This document shows, piece after piece, positions 1 to 10,120 of a stretch of 64,000 nt of DNA. The notes beneath the pieces were generated by a model, which saw only the letters and a program-made list of their open reading frames with translations, had not been told where the DNA came from and searched no databases. Made by a program: the position numbers and the translations under genes. Numbering within the stretch: the first letter of the stretch is position 1; every line of letters starts with the position of its first letter. Source of the DNA: Sciurus carolinensis (lineage: Eukaryota > Chordata > Mammalia > Rodentia > Sciuridae); the NCBI RefSeq assembly GCF_902686445.1, contig NC_062224.1, forward strand, positions 49,971,156 through 50,035,155, read 5' to 3'.

Positions 1-264
1 GATCTTTGTTATGTGGTCCCTTGGCGCAGGGGAGTCTAGGGAGTGGAGCAGAGGAAGCTGACCCAGCTTGTGGTGCTGCATGGGAGGCACCTGGGTTGCA
101 AGACTCTACGTCTTAGGGGAGCTGTCCAGTTGAGCTGGACCCCAGCAGGTGTTGCCATCTGAAGGTACATCATTGGCCAGCAGGGCAATGATCGGTGTTT
201 TGGAGGTCAGGTAGAAAATACCAGGATCGAGGAGGGTGCAGCCTGCTGGAAGATAAGAGTTACC

Positions 265-270
<6 letters not shown>
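1..270. other. Unassigned sequence at the left edge
   Basis: No gene, SINE or LINE was recognised. A 72-codon minus-strand ORF here runs into the SINE poly(T) and is judged to be chance. Confidence 0.4.
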
Positions 271-298
<28 letters not shown>

Positions 299-496
299 GT
301 ACTGGGGATTGAACCCAAGACCACTTAACCACTGAGCTACATCTTGAGCCACTTTTTTATATTTTATTTAGAGACAGGATCTCACTAAGTTGCTTAGTGC
401 CTCACTAAGTTGCTGAAGCTGGTTTTGAACTCACAATCCTTCTGCCTTAGTCTCCTGAACTGCTGGGATTACAGGCATGCACCACCATGCCTGACT
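271..496 (-). mobile_element. Composite B1-dID SINE, antisense
   Basis: Poly(T) at 271-298 is the A-tail. It is followed by the reversed ID part (GGATTGAACCC, then ACTGAGCTACATC) and the reversed B1 part (CTGGGATTACAGGCATGCACC). A short inner duplication, CTCACTAAGTTGCT, is seen twice near 384-414. Confidence 0.9.
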
Positions 497-1389
497 GGAG
501 TTTTTGATCACAGCCCCATGACCTAGGATTTGGGGGCATGGTAGGAGTTTGGTGATATTGGAGTGCTTGGCAAAGGACAAGGAAGTGAGTTATATGGATC
601 CCATTGCCCTAATGAGGATGTGGCAGACAAGGCTGCAGATACCAGGATCCTTAGGACCCCATACAGGATTCCAGTGGGCCCCTCATTCTGGTGTAATCTA
701 CCTGAGATGGGAAGGGCTGAGGTCGGCATGGGACTACGGTGGACAGCTCTCCTTCTGAGGTGTAGGCAGAAGCTCATGTTTCAGCCTGGGGCTGGGCTGC
801 AGCAGGACAGGGCAGGCTCTGGGGTAGGGACTCTGAAAGAGCAATATAAGGGAATGGGAATCCGCCCAACCTAGGACATGTCCAGGTAACTGAGAGCAAT
901 ATTTTAAATGAAGGCACCTGCAAGGCCCTCCTCACTCAGCTAAATTCTCTGTCTGCACCCCTCCCTGTTTCCTCAACACTGCTCTGCACTTCCGCCTTTT
1001 TCTTTGTTTTTCTTTGCTTAAATCTCATGGGAATAGGCCACCCTCTTCTCAGGAAAAATAACCCATCTGCTTGGATTTCCTTCCTCCTGGTCTCCTCCAG
1101 GACTTACAGAACTTTCCCTTTTCTTCTTGCTGGCCTCTTGTGTTGCGCCTTAAAACACACCGAGGGCTTTCTTGCCTCTAACAAGAGCAGTATCACCTTC
1201 TCTTCACTCTCCAGCTCCCCAAACTAGGTTTTCCTGAAGACTTAAGTAATGAGCTACTTCTAAAAGCATTTTCATTTGCTTATTTGTAATATAATAATGA
1301 CTTAAATGTTTGAAATGAAAAAAAAAATCACTCAATCTAACAACTAATTTTATATTTTTGTAATTATCATACTATTCATGTCCCTTAAA
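497..1389. other. Unassigned sequence
   Basis: No recognised gene. The pyrimidine-rich part at 905-1215 faintly resembles L2 sense sequence but is too diverged to call. Overlapping short ORFs on both strands show no family features. Confidence 0.35.
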
Positions 1390-3474
1390 AACAGCTCTAC
1401 TGAGGTGGAATCAAAATAGAGTAATCTGCATGTGTTTAAAGTGCATAGTTTGATAAATTTTGACACATGTATACACCCACCAATCTATCACTACCATCAA
1501 GATAATGAACATATCAATCACCTCAATCACTCCCAAAAGGTTCCCCTCCGTAATTTCTGTCTCCCACCTCTTGCTATTTGATTTCTCTTTCCCACCTTGT
1601 CCCTGTCCCCCAACCACTGATCTGTCCTCTTTCCCTCCACATTCATTTGACTTACCTAGAATTTTATGTATATGGAATCACACAATATTGGAGGTGGGGA
1701 GGAGTGAACTTCTTTCATCCAGTATAATTATTTTGAGATTCATCCAATTTTTTCACTGTATTGATGAGTCATTCGTTTTCATAAAAATCAGTTTTTTAAA
1801 GGTACAGTTTAAATTTCACCTGTTATCAGAGTCCAGTTCACTTATTTATAGTAAATTGTGCAAACATCACCACAGTGCAGTGTCAGGACCGTTCCACCAC
1901 CCCCCAAAACCATTTGTGGCCATTCTTCATCACTCTCTGTTTCCCCCTTTAAATGCAGACAGCCATCACCTGTCACTATGAGTTTGGCTCCTTTGTACAT
2001 TTCCAGTAAAGGGAATAAGCAAAGTGTGGTCTCTGCATCTGGCATCTTCCATTCAGCATAATGCTCTTGAGTTCGCCCTTGTGGGGAGCATGCACCAGGC
2101 CTTCATTCCTTCTTATTGCCAAGTAGGAATTTATTCTATGGATGTACACTCCATCTGCACATTCACCCACTGATGGATATCTGGGTTGTTTCCAGGTTTC
2201 GAATATTGCAAATATAAGATTGCCATAAACCTTCATGTATAAGTCTTTGTGTGGCTATAAGCTTTTGTTTTCTTGGAATAGCTGGATTATAAAATAGGTT
2301 ATGTTTAACTTTTAAGAAAATGTAAAACTTTTAAGAAAATGTCAAAATCTTCCAAGGCAAGCTAGGTGTCTACTGTATGTTGGTTTATATTCCCACATAC
2401 TGGCACTTAGTATGAGTGATCATTTTAATTGTCACCATCTAATAGGTGAATTGAGGTATCTTGTTATAATTTTAATTTGTACTTTTTCTAATGACTAATG
2501 TTTAGCACCTTTTCATGTACTCATATGCCATATATAATACATATATATGTATAAAATTTGGTGAGGTGTTTATTTAAATCTGCATTTTTCATTAAGTCAT
2601 TTATTTTCTTATTATTGAGTGAGAATTCTTTATTCTGGATACAATACTGTATCAAATGCATGCTTTACAAATATTTGCTACTATTTTATGGGTTGTGCTT
2701 TTATTCTTTGAACAGTGTTTTTCAAGGTACAGAAATTTTAGTCAATTTTTAAATTATTGTTCTTCCATTAATTGTGATTTTGGTGCTATAGCTAAGAATT
2801 TTTGCTTTACTTAAAGTCACAACATTTTCTCCCTCCTGTTTTCATCTACACATTTTTAGAGCCCTGGGTTTTGCAGGTCACTCTAAGATACTTTACAGCA
2901 TGTGGATTAAGCTCATGCCTCTACATATGGTTGTCCTGTTGTTCCTACAGCACTTCTCAGAAAGACTGCTTCCTCTCCTGCACTAACTTTGCACTTTTGT
3001 CAAATATCACTTGTCAGTATATATATGGTCTCTCTCTGAACTCTCAGGTCAGTTTTGTTGAACAATGCGTCTTTCTTTGTAACGATTATACCCTGTCAAC
3101 TATTGCAAGTTTATGATAAAATCTTGAAATTAGGTAGTATAAGTAATCCAAATTTTTCTGTTTCAGAGTTATTTGGCTTCTATTCCTCCTTTTCATTCCC
3201 ATGAAAATTTAGAATCAGCTCATTAATTTCTCCAAAAATCTCAGATGGGATAGTGACCAGGATTCTGTTAAATCCACAGGTTAATTTGGTGAGTATTGAC
3301 TCCTTATTACATTGAGTTTTATTCTTTGGTGAGGAGTTTTGTCAAATGAGTTCAGAAATATATTTTTCTTTTCCAGTGTTCTCAAGGAATTAATGTAAAA
3401 TCAGTATCATTTCTTCCTTAAATATTTGCTAGAATTTACCAATGAAACCTGAGTCTGGAGTTTTCTTTGTGGGA
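1390..3474 (-). mobile_element. Degenerate old L1 (L1M), antisense: 3' UTR and ORF2 remnants
   Basis: Text typical of old mammalian L1 read backwards: 3'-UTR-like blocks at 1400-1960 (for example CTACCATCAAGATAATGAACA), the inverted ORF2 tail at 2060-2250 (CACTGATGGATATCTGGGTTG), and inverted ORF2 at 3040-3340 (TTAGAATCAGCTCATTAATTTC). Many indels. The 173-codon plus-strand ORF at 1460-1981 is a by-product of this repeat. Confidence 0.75.
2303..2341. repeat. Short tandem duplication (2 copies)
   Basis: The unit AACTTTTAAGAAAATGT occurs twice in close succession inside the old L1 remnant. Confidence 0.8.
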
Positions 3475-3526
3475 AGAAAACAATCAACTTATCCAGATCT
3501 AACATAAGTGTTAAAGCTAGCAAAAA
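3475..3526 (+). repeat. Left arm of a 52-bp perfect inverted repeat
   Basis: This arm is the exact reverse complement of 4341-4392. The right arm belongs to the surrounding antisense L1M text; the left arm is an out-of-place, sense-oriented copy of it. Exact identity over 52 bp in otherwise heavily decayed L1 means the copy arose recently compared with the L1. Confidence 0.9.
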
Positions 3527-3721
3527 AAATCTGTTTGCCTTTTGCTAACTTTGTATGGCTTAAAAAAGTATATGGTTTCCATTTTTGAAAGATATTTTTT
3601 AGGGTATAGACTGCTTTATTGATAGTTTTTCTTTTTTATTTTAATGCTACATTTATTTAGCCAACATTCCAAAATATTATCATTTCAACTTTTAAGTAAT
3701 ATAATTATTAGTTATATATAT

Positions 3722-3999
3722 CGAAAGGACTTAAAAATTAGCATACCATAGTAATGCAGCCACATCAGTGTTTATAGCAGCTCAATTCACAATAGCTAGA
3801 TTGTGGAACCAACCTAGATGCCCCTCAACAGATGAATGGATAAAGAAATTGAGGTATATATACACAATGGAATATTATTCAGCCATAAAGAAGAATAATA
3901 TTATGGCATTTGCAGGTAAATGGATGGAGTTGAAGAATATCATGCTAAGTGAAATAAGCCAATCCCAAAAAACCAAAGGCTGAATGTTTTTCCTGATAA
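3722..3999 (+). mobile_element. L1 ORF2-end/3'-UTR fragment, sense, lacking its 3' end
   Basis: Typical L1 text in sense order: AGCAGCTCAATTCACAATAG, CAGATGAATGGATAAAGAA, TACACAATGGAATATTATTC, GCTAAGTGAAATAAGCCAAT. It resembles the copy at 9732-10105 but stops at CCTGATAA, before the 3' UTR and poly(A). An L1 without a 3' end points to a later deletion or a non-classical insertion. Confidence 0.85.
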
Positions 4000-4758
4000 C
4001 TTTTCTTAAAAATGCAAAAGGATATTCCTCCACTATATTCTTATTCACATCGCTTTCAATAAGAAATCTACTGTCATCCTTATCTTTGTTCTTATGTTCG
4101 TGATATGTTTTTCCTCTTCTGGTTGCTTGTAGAATATTCTCTTCATTATCACTATTGATCAATTTGATTATGATGTGCCTTGGTACAGTTTTCTTCATGT
4201 TTGTTGTTTGTTTTACTCAGAGAGTCTTCAGTATATATAAAATTTGGGGAATTGGTTATTCTTCAATACTAAATTTTTTTATATCTTTCATATCTTAGAC
4301 TTTTAACATGTTGAGTATAATTATAACTATTTTAATGTTGTTTTTGCTAGCTTTAACACTTATGTTAGATCTGGATAAGTTGATTGTTTTCTGTTTGGTG
4401 TTCATATTTTCCTGCTTCTTTCCAAAACTGGTAATTTTTATTAGGTGCCAGACATTGTAAATTTTCTTTTTTGGGGAACTGAATATTTTTGTATTTTTGT
4501 AAATATTCATTATGCAGCTAAGTTGTGTGGAGACAGTTTAATCCTTTTAGGCCTTATTTGTCAGATTTGTTAGATTTAGAAAAATGATGAGTCTCAATTA
4601 TTTATTCCTCACAAATGAGGCAGGAGCCTTCTGAGTGTTCTACTGTATCATGATTTATGAAGTTTTACAACCTGGCTGGTGATAATAGGCACCATTCTAG
4701 TCCTGTGTAAGCCCTGCTCACAGTTCTTCTGGTCTTTGTACACAGTTCTTCACTAGTT
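4000..4758 (-). mobile_element. Old L1M, antisense, 5'-region-like segment
   Basis: Matches recalled antisense L1M text (TTTGATTATGATGTGCCTTGG, TATTTTCCTGCTTCTTTCC, AGGTGCCAGACATTG). The segment continues after the inserted LTR at 5166. It is probably part of the same element as 1390-3474, with the middle of the L1 lost. Confidence 0.7.
4341..4392 (-). repeat. Right arm of a 52-bp perfect inverted repeat
   Basis: Exact reverse complement of 3475-3526, with an 814-bp spacer. This arm sits in its natural L1M context and is therefore the likely source copy. Confidence 0.9.
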
Positions 4759-5165
4759 GTATTAGTCAGCTTTCCATCACTATCATGAAATACCTGACAG
4801 GTTATACTTAACTTCTATCTGAAGTTAAGAGCAGCTTATTTATCTCACAGTTTGGGAGGTTCAAAGCTCAATATCAGGTGGCACCATTTGTTTGGCCTCT
4901 AGTGAGGGAAACAGATGGTGGCACATCATGGTGGAAGCTAATGTAGGGAACAGTTACATCTTGAACTGGCAGAGTAGTTGGGGGAAAGAGAGAAAAAGAA
5001 AAAGAGACAGGATTGGATCCCACAGTCCCTTTTCATAACCTCCCAATAACCTTAGGACCTGCTAGTAGGCCCTGCCTCTTAACAGCCTACGGCACCACCT
5101 AATCTGCCACTCTGGGGACAAAACCTTTACATTCAGACCTTTGTGGGACACTTGCCATCCAAGCC
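4759..5165 (-). mobile_element. MaLR-type LTR, antisense
   Basis: Begins GTATTAGTCAGCTTTCC and ends near CTTTGTGGGACACTTGCC, the reverse of a mammalian MaLR (MST/MLT1-like) LTR. It interrupts the L1M on both sides. Confidence 0.7.
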
Positions 5166-5587
5166 TTGTGTAGTTTTCTCACATGCCTGTGGAGATCAGG
5201 TACTCAACTGAATACCCGAGGGAACCCTCTGAAGGTCTCTAAAGTTCTCTCTCTGGACCTGTCCCTCGTTGGTTCTGTCTTGCAAACTCTGTCCTTCTTG
5301 GTCTTCCCTGACTCTCATCTCTGTTCTTCACTTAGGAACAACTTATTCTACCTGGTTTCCCTCTCAATTCTGTGGCCCGGGAATACTTTTAATTCAGCTG
5401 GGACAACTGAGAGGTAAGTCTCATTTACTTTTTTACCTCTTAGGGGTTGTTATCCTTTGTTATCTTATATACTTTGTCTTGAAAAGTATTGTTTCATTTA
5501 TTTTATGCATTTTTTTTTGTTATTTCATTTGGGAGGGCAAACTTTGACTCTGTTACTTCATCTTGGCTAGAAACATAAGTTGTTTTA
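5166..5587 (-). mobile_element. Old L1M, antisense, 5' end
   Basis: Continuation of 4000-4758 beyond the LTR. Near 5550-5580 the text CTGTTACTTCATCTTGGCTAG is the reverse of an L1 5'-UTR start (CCAAGATG), so the old L1 reaches close to its 5' end here. Confidence 0.65.
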
Positions 5588-6042
5588 TATCCTCTTGAAA
5601 TACACATTTTTATGTGGTTGCAACTAGTATATATGCCTCATTTTATGGTCATGTCATATAAACATTACATTTCAGATATTTGCCATATTTCTAAAAACCT
5701 TCATAATTACCATTTTAAAATCTGAAAAATATTATACAGTGTGTCAGATTTACTGGAGAGGAGTTCATACATTAAAGAATGATTTATGCCCTATCTCTTT
5801 CCAAAACAGAATTTCCAATGGCTTACTGACAAAAAGGCCTGCTAAATAAGAATAATGCAATATGAATTAAAAGGAAAAATAAGGTCAAGAAAACAATGCC
5901 AACTATGATAATTCCTTCTGTAATTGAAGATAAATTTAGGCTGTGAGCATTCTGGCCATCAACTGTGCCAATTGTGATCAGTTATATTCTCAACAGAATG
6001 CAAAGGGGACTGATAGGGGATTATCAGTTATTGAAAGCATAC
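5588..6042. other. Unassigned AT-rich sequence
   Basis: No recognised gene or repeat family; base composition is like an old L1 remnant. Confidence 0.35.
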
Positions 6043-6465
6043 TGTTTCAGTCAGCTTTTTCACTGCCATCATGAAAAGACCTTACAAGAACAATTTTAGA
6101 GGAAGAAAAATTTAACTCATAGTTTCAGAGGTCATGGTCCATAGATGGCTGACTGTGGCTCCGGACCTAAGGTGAGGCAGAATATTCAGGGCAGAAGGGT
6201 GTAGCAGAGAAAAGCAACTCAGCAATGGTACCAGGAAACACAGAGAGCACTACTCACCAGGATAAAATATGTACCTAAAAGGCACAACCCCTGGAACCTA
6301 CCTTCTCTAACTGCACCATACCTGCCTAAAGTTACCCTCCAGTTAATCCACTGGATTAGTATACTGATTAGGTTAAGGTTCCCATAATCCAACCATTTCA
6401 TCTCTAAACTTTCTTGCATTGTCTCACACATGAGTTTTAGGGGACACCTCATATGGACCCTAACA
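6043..6465 (-). mobile_element. MaLR-type LTR, antisense (sciurid-abundant type)
   Basis: Starts TGTTTCAGTCAGCTTTTTCA and ends GGACACCTCATATGGACCCT followed by AACA. Flanking 5-mers catac (6038-6042) and cctac (6466-6470) look like a target-site duplication with one change. Same family as 36081-36510 and 39793-40233. Confidence 0.85.
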
Positions 6466-7556
6466 CCTACGATATGCAGCTTAACACAAGGTATTATACA
6501 TAATGTTTTCTGAGTTTCACCTCACTCTCGTGATATTTGCCCTGGATCATAAAGCAAATGACAGAATAGGTAAGACTAAAATGGTACAGCAGGGATTCTG
6601 AGGCCAAAGTTATCATTGTTTGAGTCACTTCAGGAGACAGACATTTGTCCTGTGCTAAATTCTTAGGGCAATTTGCACAGGTAGTGATCTCAGGAGGAAT
6701 GTCTTAATAGCCTCATGCCAAATACAGAAGAGGTGTGTAAGTGTTATTTTTTGTAATGGTTTTTGATGGGTCTGACATGGAACTACCCTCATTTGAGGAG
6801 TTTTAGGAGGAGCTAATTGAAATGGATTATGTGTGTAGGTTTCTTGAGATATAAAATTAGCCAAGAATGGAACTTAGTTGCTAAGAGGAAAGGATTGCAT
6901 CTCCCACACCTTCTGCCTTCTGTGACCTTAATTGCTTTTGAACAAGTTCTTGAAAGGATGCAGATAGTTCATGCTTTATTGCTTTTGGATGAGGGTCTAT
7001 TTATAAAAATTAATTTCTCTTTTCCACAAACTGCCCCATAATTCCTTGCAACTTGATTTCTATGTCCATATTTCCACTTGAATCCTGGGACTCTCCTCCT
7101 CTGACTGCTCCTTCTCTCCTACTCTAGCTTTTCCTCACACACTTGCATATGCTACCCACCCCATGGGGTATTGTCCTTGCCCCTTCCTCTTCCTTCCTAA
7201 CAGGTGGGCATCTCCACCATCACAACTTAATTTCATTGAGCACCTGCTGCTCCTAGTGCCTGATGCTTAGAGCTGCAGGTGTAAACAGAGGCATCTGGTT
7301 ACCTGCTTCTGACATCGAGTCATTCCTCTCTAGAAAGGGAGTAATAGAGAAAAGAGAGTAACCATAATTTCTTAAAAATAACTTAAAAGTTGTACCAACA
7401 AAGAAAATATGAATGCTCAAATAGGAAAATCAGGAAATATTTCATGAATTACATAACTTTTGATTGAAAGTTGCACAGACATATATGCTTTCATCAAACT
7501 CAGTTGATTTACTTTCCAGATTTACTTGGCCACTCTTGCCACTTGCAGTCATTTCT
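6466..7556. other. Unassigned sequence
   Basis: No recognised gene. A pyrimidine-rich block at 7060-7270 may be an old L2 remnant. Short ORFs on both strands appear to be chance. Confidence 0.35.
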
Positions 7557-8116
7557 TTTTTTTAAAAGAAACATTTTTATATACACGTGACAGTTGAGTG
7601 TATTTTGACATATTATACATACATGGAGTATGATTTTTTCTAACTGGAATCCCATTCTTTCTTTTTTTTTTTTTTTTTTTTTTGCAGTGCTGGGGATTTG
7701 AACCCAGGGCCTTGTGCTTGCAAGGCAAGCACTCTACCAACTGAGCTATATCCCCAGCCTGGAATCCCATTCTTTTGGGTGTACATGATGTGGAGTTTCA
7801 CTGGTCCTATATTCATATATGAACATAGAAAAATTATGTCTAATTCACCCTGCTGTCTTTTCTATTTCTATCTCCCCTCCCTTCCCTTTATTCCCCTTTT
7901 TCTAACCCAATGAACTCCTTTTCTTCCCTCCAACCTCCCCTATTGTGTGTTAACATTCACATATCAGAGAGAACATTTGGCCTTTGTTTTTGGGGGGATT
8001 GGCTTATTTCACTTAGCATGATAGTCTCCAGTTCTCTTCATTTACTGGCAAATGCCATAATTTCATTCTAATTTATGGCTGAGTAATATTCCCTTGTGTA
8101 TGTACACCACATTTTC
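7557..8116 (-). mobile_element. L1 3' UTR, antisense (outer element, left part)
   Basis: Starts with the T-run of the L1 tail. It continues with inverted 3'-UTR text and inverted L1 text such as TATTTCACTTAGCATGATAG and ATGGCTGAGTAATATTCCC. Interrupted by an ID at 7662-7758 and by a second L1 at 8117. Confidence 0.85.
7662..7758 (-). mobile_element. ID SINE, antisense, perfect 17-bp TSD
   Basis: Poly(T) then the reversed ID core (TTTGAACCCAGGGCC, CAAGCACTCTACCAACTGAG). The 17-mer CTGGAATCCCATTCTTT flanks it exactly at 7644-7660 and 7759-7775. The perfect duplication and intact core indicate a fairly young tRNA-derived insertion into the L1. Confidence 0.96.
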
Positions 8117-8350
8117 TTTTTTTCTTTTCTTTTCTTTTTTTATTTTTACAAACTGCATTTTGATTCAATGTACACAAATGGGGTACAACTTTTCATTTCT
8201 ATGGTTGTACACAATGTAGATTCACACCATTCATGTCATCATACATGTACATAGGGTAATGATGTCTGTCTCGTTCCATCATCTTTCATACCCCTCCCCC
8301 CTCCCCCATCTCATTTCCCTTTACATAATCTAAAGTTCCTCCATTATTCT
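8117..8350 (-). mobile_element. Sciurid-type L1 3' end, antisense, nested in another L1
   Basis: Begins with a TTTTC-rich tail, then ACAAACTGCATTTTGATTC and GTACACAAATGGGGTACAAC, the reverse of the same 3' UTR seen in sense at 9860-10080. The outer L1 resumes at 8351. Confidence 0.9.
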
Positions 8351-8690
8351 CTTTATTCAGTCTTCTGTTGAAGGGCCCCTAGGTGGGTTCCATAGCTTAG
8401 CTATTGTGAATTGAGCTGCTATAAACATTGATGTGGTTGTGTTACTGCAGTAATGCTGATTTTAAGTCCTTTGGTTAATACCAAGGAGTGGGATAGCTGG
8501 GTCAAATGGTAGGTCCATTCCAAGTTTTCTGAGTAATCTCCATACTGCTTTCCAGAGTGGCTGCACCAATTTACAGTCCCACCAGCAATGAATGAGTGCA
8601 CCTTTATCCCCACATCCTCGCCAATATTTACTGTTACTTGTAGTCTTGACAATTGCCATTCTGACTGGAGTGAGATGGATTCTCAGTGTA
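8351..8690 (-). mobile_element. L1 ORF2 C-terminal region, antisense (outer element, right part)
   Basis: Inverted ORF2 end: CTTCTGTTGAAGGGCCCCTA, GTGGGATAGCTGGGTCAAAT, CCATTCTGACTGGAGTGAG. Two frames give broken minus-strand ORFs of 65 and 77 codons, so ORF2 is interrupted by frameshift. The 5' truncation is near 8690. Confidence 0.9.
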
Positions 8691-9215
8691 GTTCAGTTGC
8701 TGTCACTTCAACTCCTGGCACTGCTGGCTGTTCAGCTTCCACCCACGTGTGGCCAGCCTTGGGATGATTTCCATCATGCACACTGAGGGAGGAGCCTTGG
8801 CATCCAGTGCCTAGACTCAGAAAGACTGTGGCCTCTGCCTCCACTTCTGGACTTGGATGCTATGCCTTTCTTGGCCACCAAGAGGAATTGGTAACACCCC
8901 TGAACCCCAGGGAGTGAGTGTCCTATGTAGTTAATTTGACCAATAGGGGTCAGTGAATGGCAGCAGTGGGCTGTTGCTTGCTGCTCCTTTCCTCTCCATG
9001 AAGGGCCATGTTCCACACCTGTCCAGATACCATTCTTCATGACTGGGCTCTACCTGCCTGCCCTGGTGTCATCCCCACCTCACCTCCCTTGGGCCCTCAA
9101 GGTGGAAACTGAGGTCTTCACACAAGTGATTCACTCCAGGCATGGGTTTTGAGGAAATCGGGGCTACAGTTCAAATACATGTGAAGTTAGGTTTTCCAAG
9201 CAAAACGAAAGCATA
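8691..9215. other. Unassigned, slightly GC-richer sequence
   Basis: No family recognised. An 88-codon minus-strand ORF (8774-9040) has no features I can name. Confidence 0.35.
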
Positions 9216-9430
9216 AACCAGGCACCGCGATCCATGCTTATCATTCCAGGAGCGTGGGAGGCTGAGGTAGGAGGATCGCAAGCTCAAAGCCAGCCTCAGA
9301 AACCTAGTGAGGCCCCAGACAACTCAACGAGACCCTGTCTCAAAATAAAAAGAAATTTTAAAAGGGCTGAGGTTGTGGCTCAGTGGCTAAGTTCCCCTCT
9401 TGGGTCCAATTCCTTGTTGCAAAAAAAAAA
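9216..9430 (+). mobile_element. Composite B1-dID SINE, sense
   Basis: B1 part (GTGGGAGGCTGAGGTAGGAG), then ID part (GGTTGTGGCTCAGTGGCTAAG) and an A-tail. The short flank AAAGCAT occurs on both sides (9208-9214 and 9431-9437). Confidence 0.92.
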
Positions 9431-9705
9431 AAAGCATGAGTGAAGTACTGAGAGTGGCAGCTGGCATGCCAAGGGCCAACATCAATGGTCAACTTGAAAT
9501 CTCTCGGGTGACTCCTGAACCTGTTCCTGGCCAGGACTTTCCCACACCTGACCTGTGGGTCTCTCTAAGGGATGCACCCACCCTCCACCCACATTCACCA
9601 CTTGAAATAGCTCTCCTGTGACATTTTTCTTGGGCTTTCTGAATTTTCTAAACACACAGTGCATATAAAATCAGAAAACAAAAAGTCATCAAAAAACATT
9701 ATGTC
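9431..9705. other. Unassigned sequence between SINE and L1
   Basis: Short unique stretch; no gene or repeat recognised. Confidence 0.4.
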
Positions 9706-10105
9706 TATATACCACAGTTTCTTTATCCATTAGAAGAATAATATTACAGCATTTGCAGATAAATAGATGGAATTGGAAAATATGCTAAGTGAAATAAGCC
9801 AATCCCAAAAACCAAAGATGGAATGTTTTCCCTGATAAGTGGATGATGATATATAATGGGGGTGGGGGGTGGGGGGTGAGATAAGAATGGAGGAACTTTG
9901 GATTATTTAGAGGGAAATGAGAGGGAGGGAGGGGGTATGAAAAATGGTGGAATGAGTCGTTACACTATGTACATGTATGATTACATGAATGGTATGAATC
10001 TACAACGTGCACAACCCTAGAAATGAAAAGTTGAACCCCATTTGTGTACAATGAATCAAAATGCAGTCTGTAATTTAAAAATAATAATAAAACAAAAATA
10101 GACAA
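9706..10105 (+). mobile_element. L1 3' end with a 26-bp 5' inversion (twin-primed), 15-bp TSD
   Basis: 9732-10105 is sense L1 3' end (GCTAAGTGAAATAAGCCAAT, then the 3' UTR with a GGGGTGGGG run and an A-rich tail). 9706-9731 is the neighbouring upstream L1 piece in reverse (CCACAGTTTCTTTATCCATT). The 15-mer AAAAAACATTATGTC flanks the unit at 9691-9705 and 10106-10120. Confidence 0.9.
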
Positions 10106-10120
10106 AAAAAACATTATGTC

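Noticed and set aside
1460..1981. 173-codon plus-strand ORF
   Set aside because: It lies wholly inside antisense L1 3' sequence and encodes no recognisable protein.
7662..7758. Possible tRNA gene (tRNA-like A and B boxes)
   Set aside because: It is an ID SINE: tRNA-derived, with a poly(A) tail and a TSD, and no cloverleaf 3' half.
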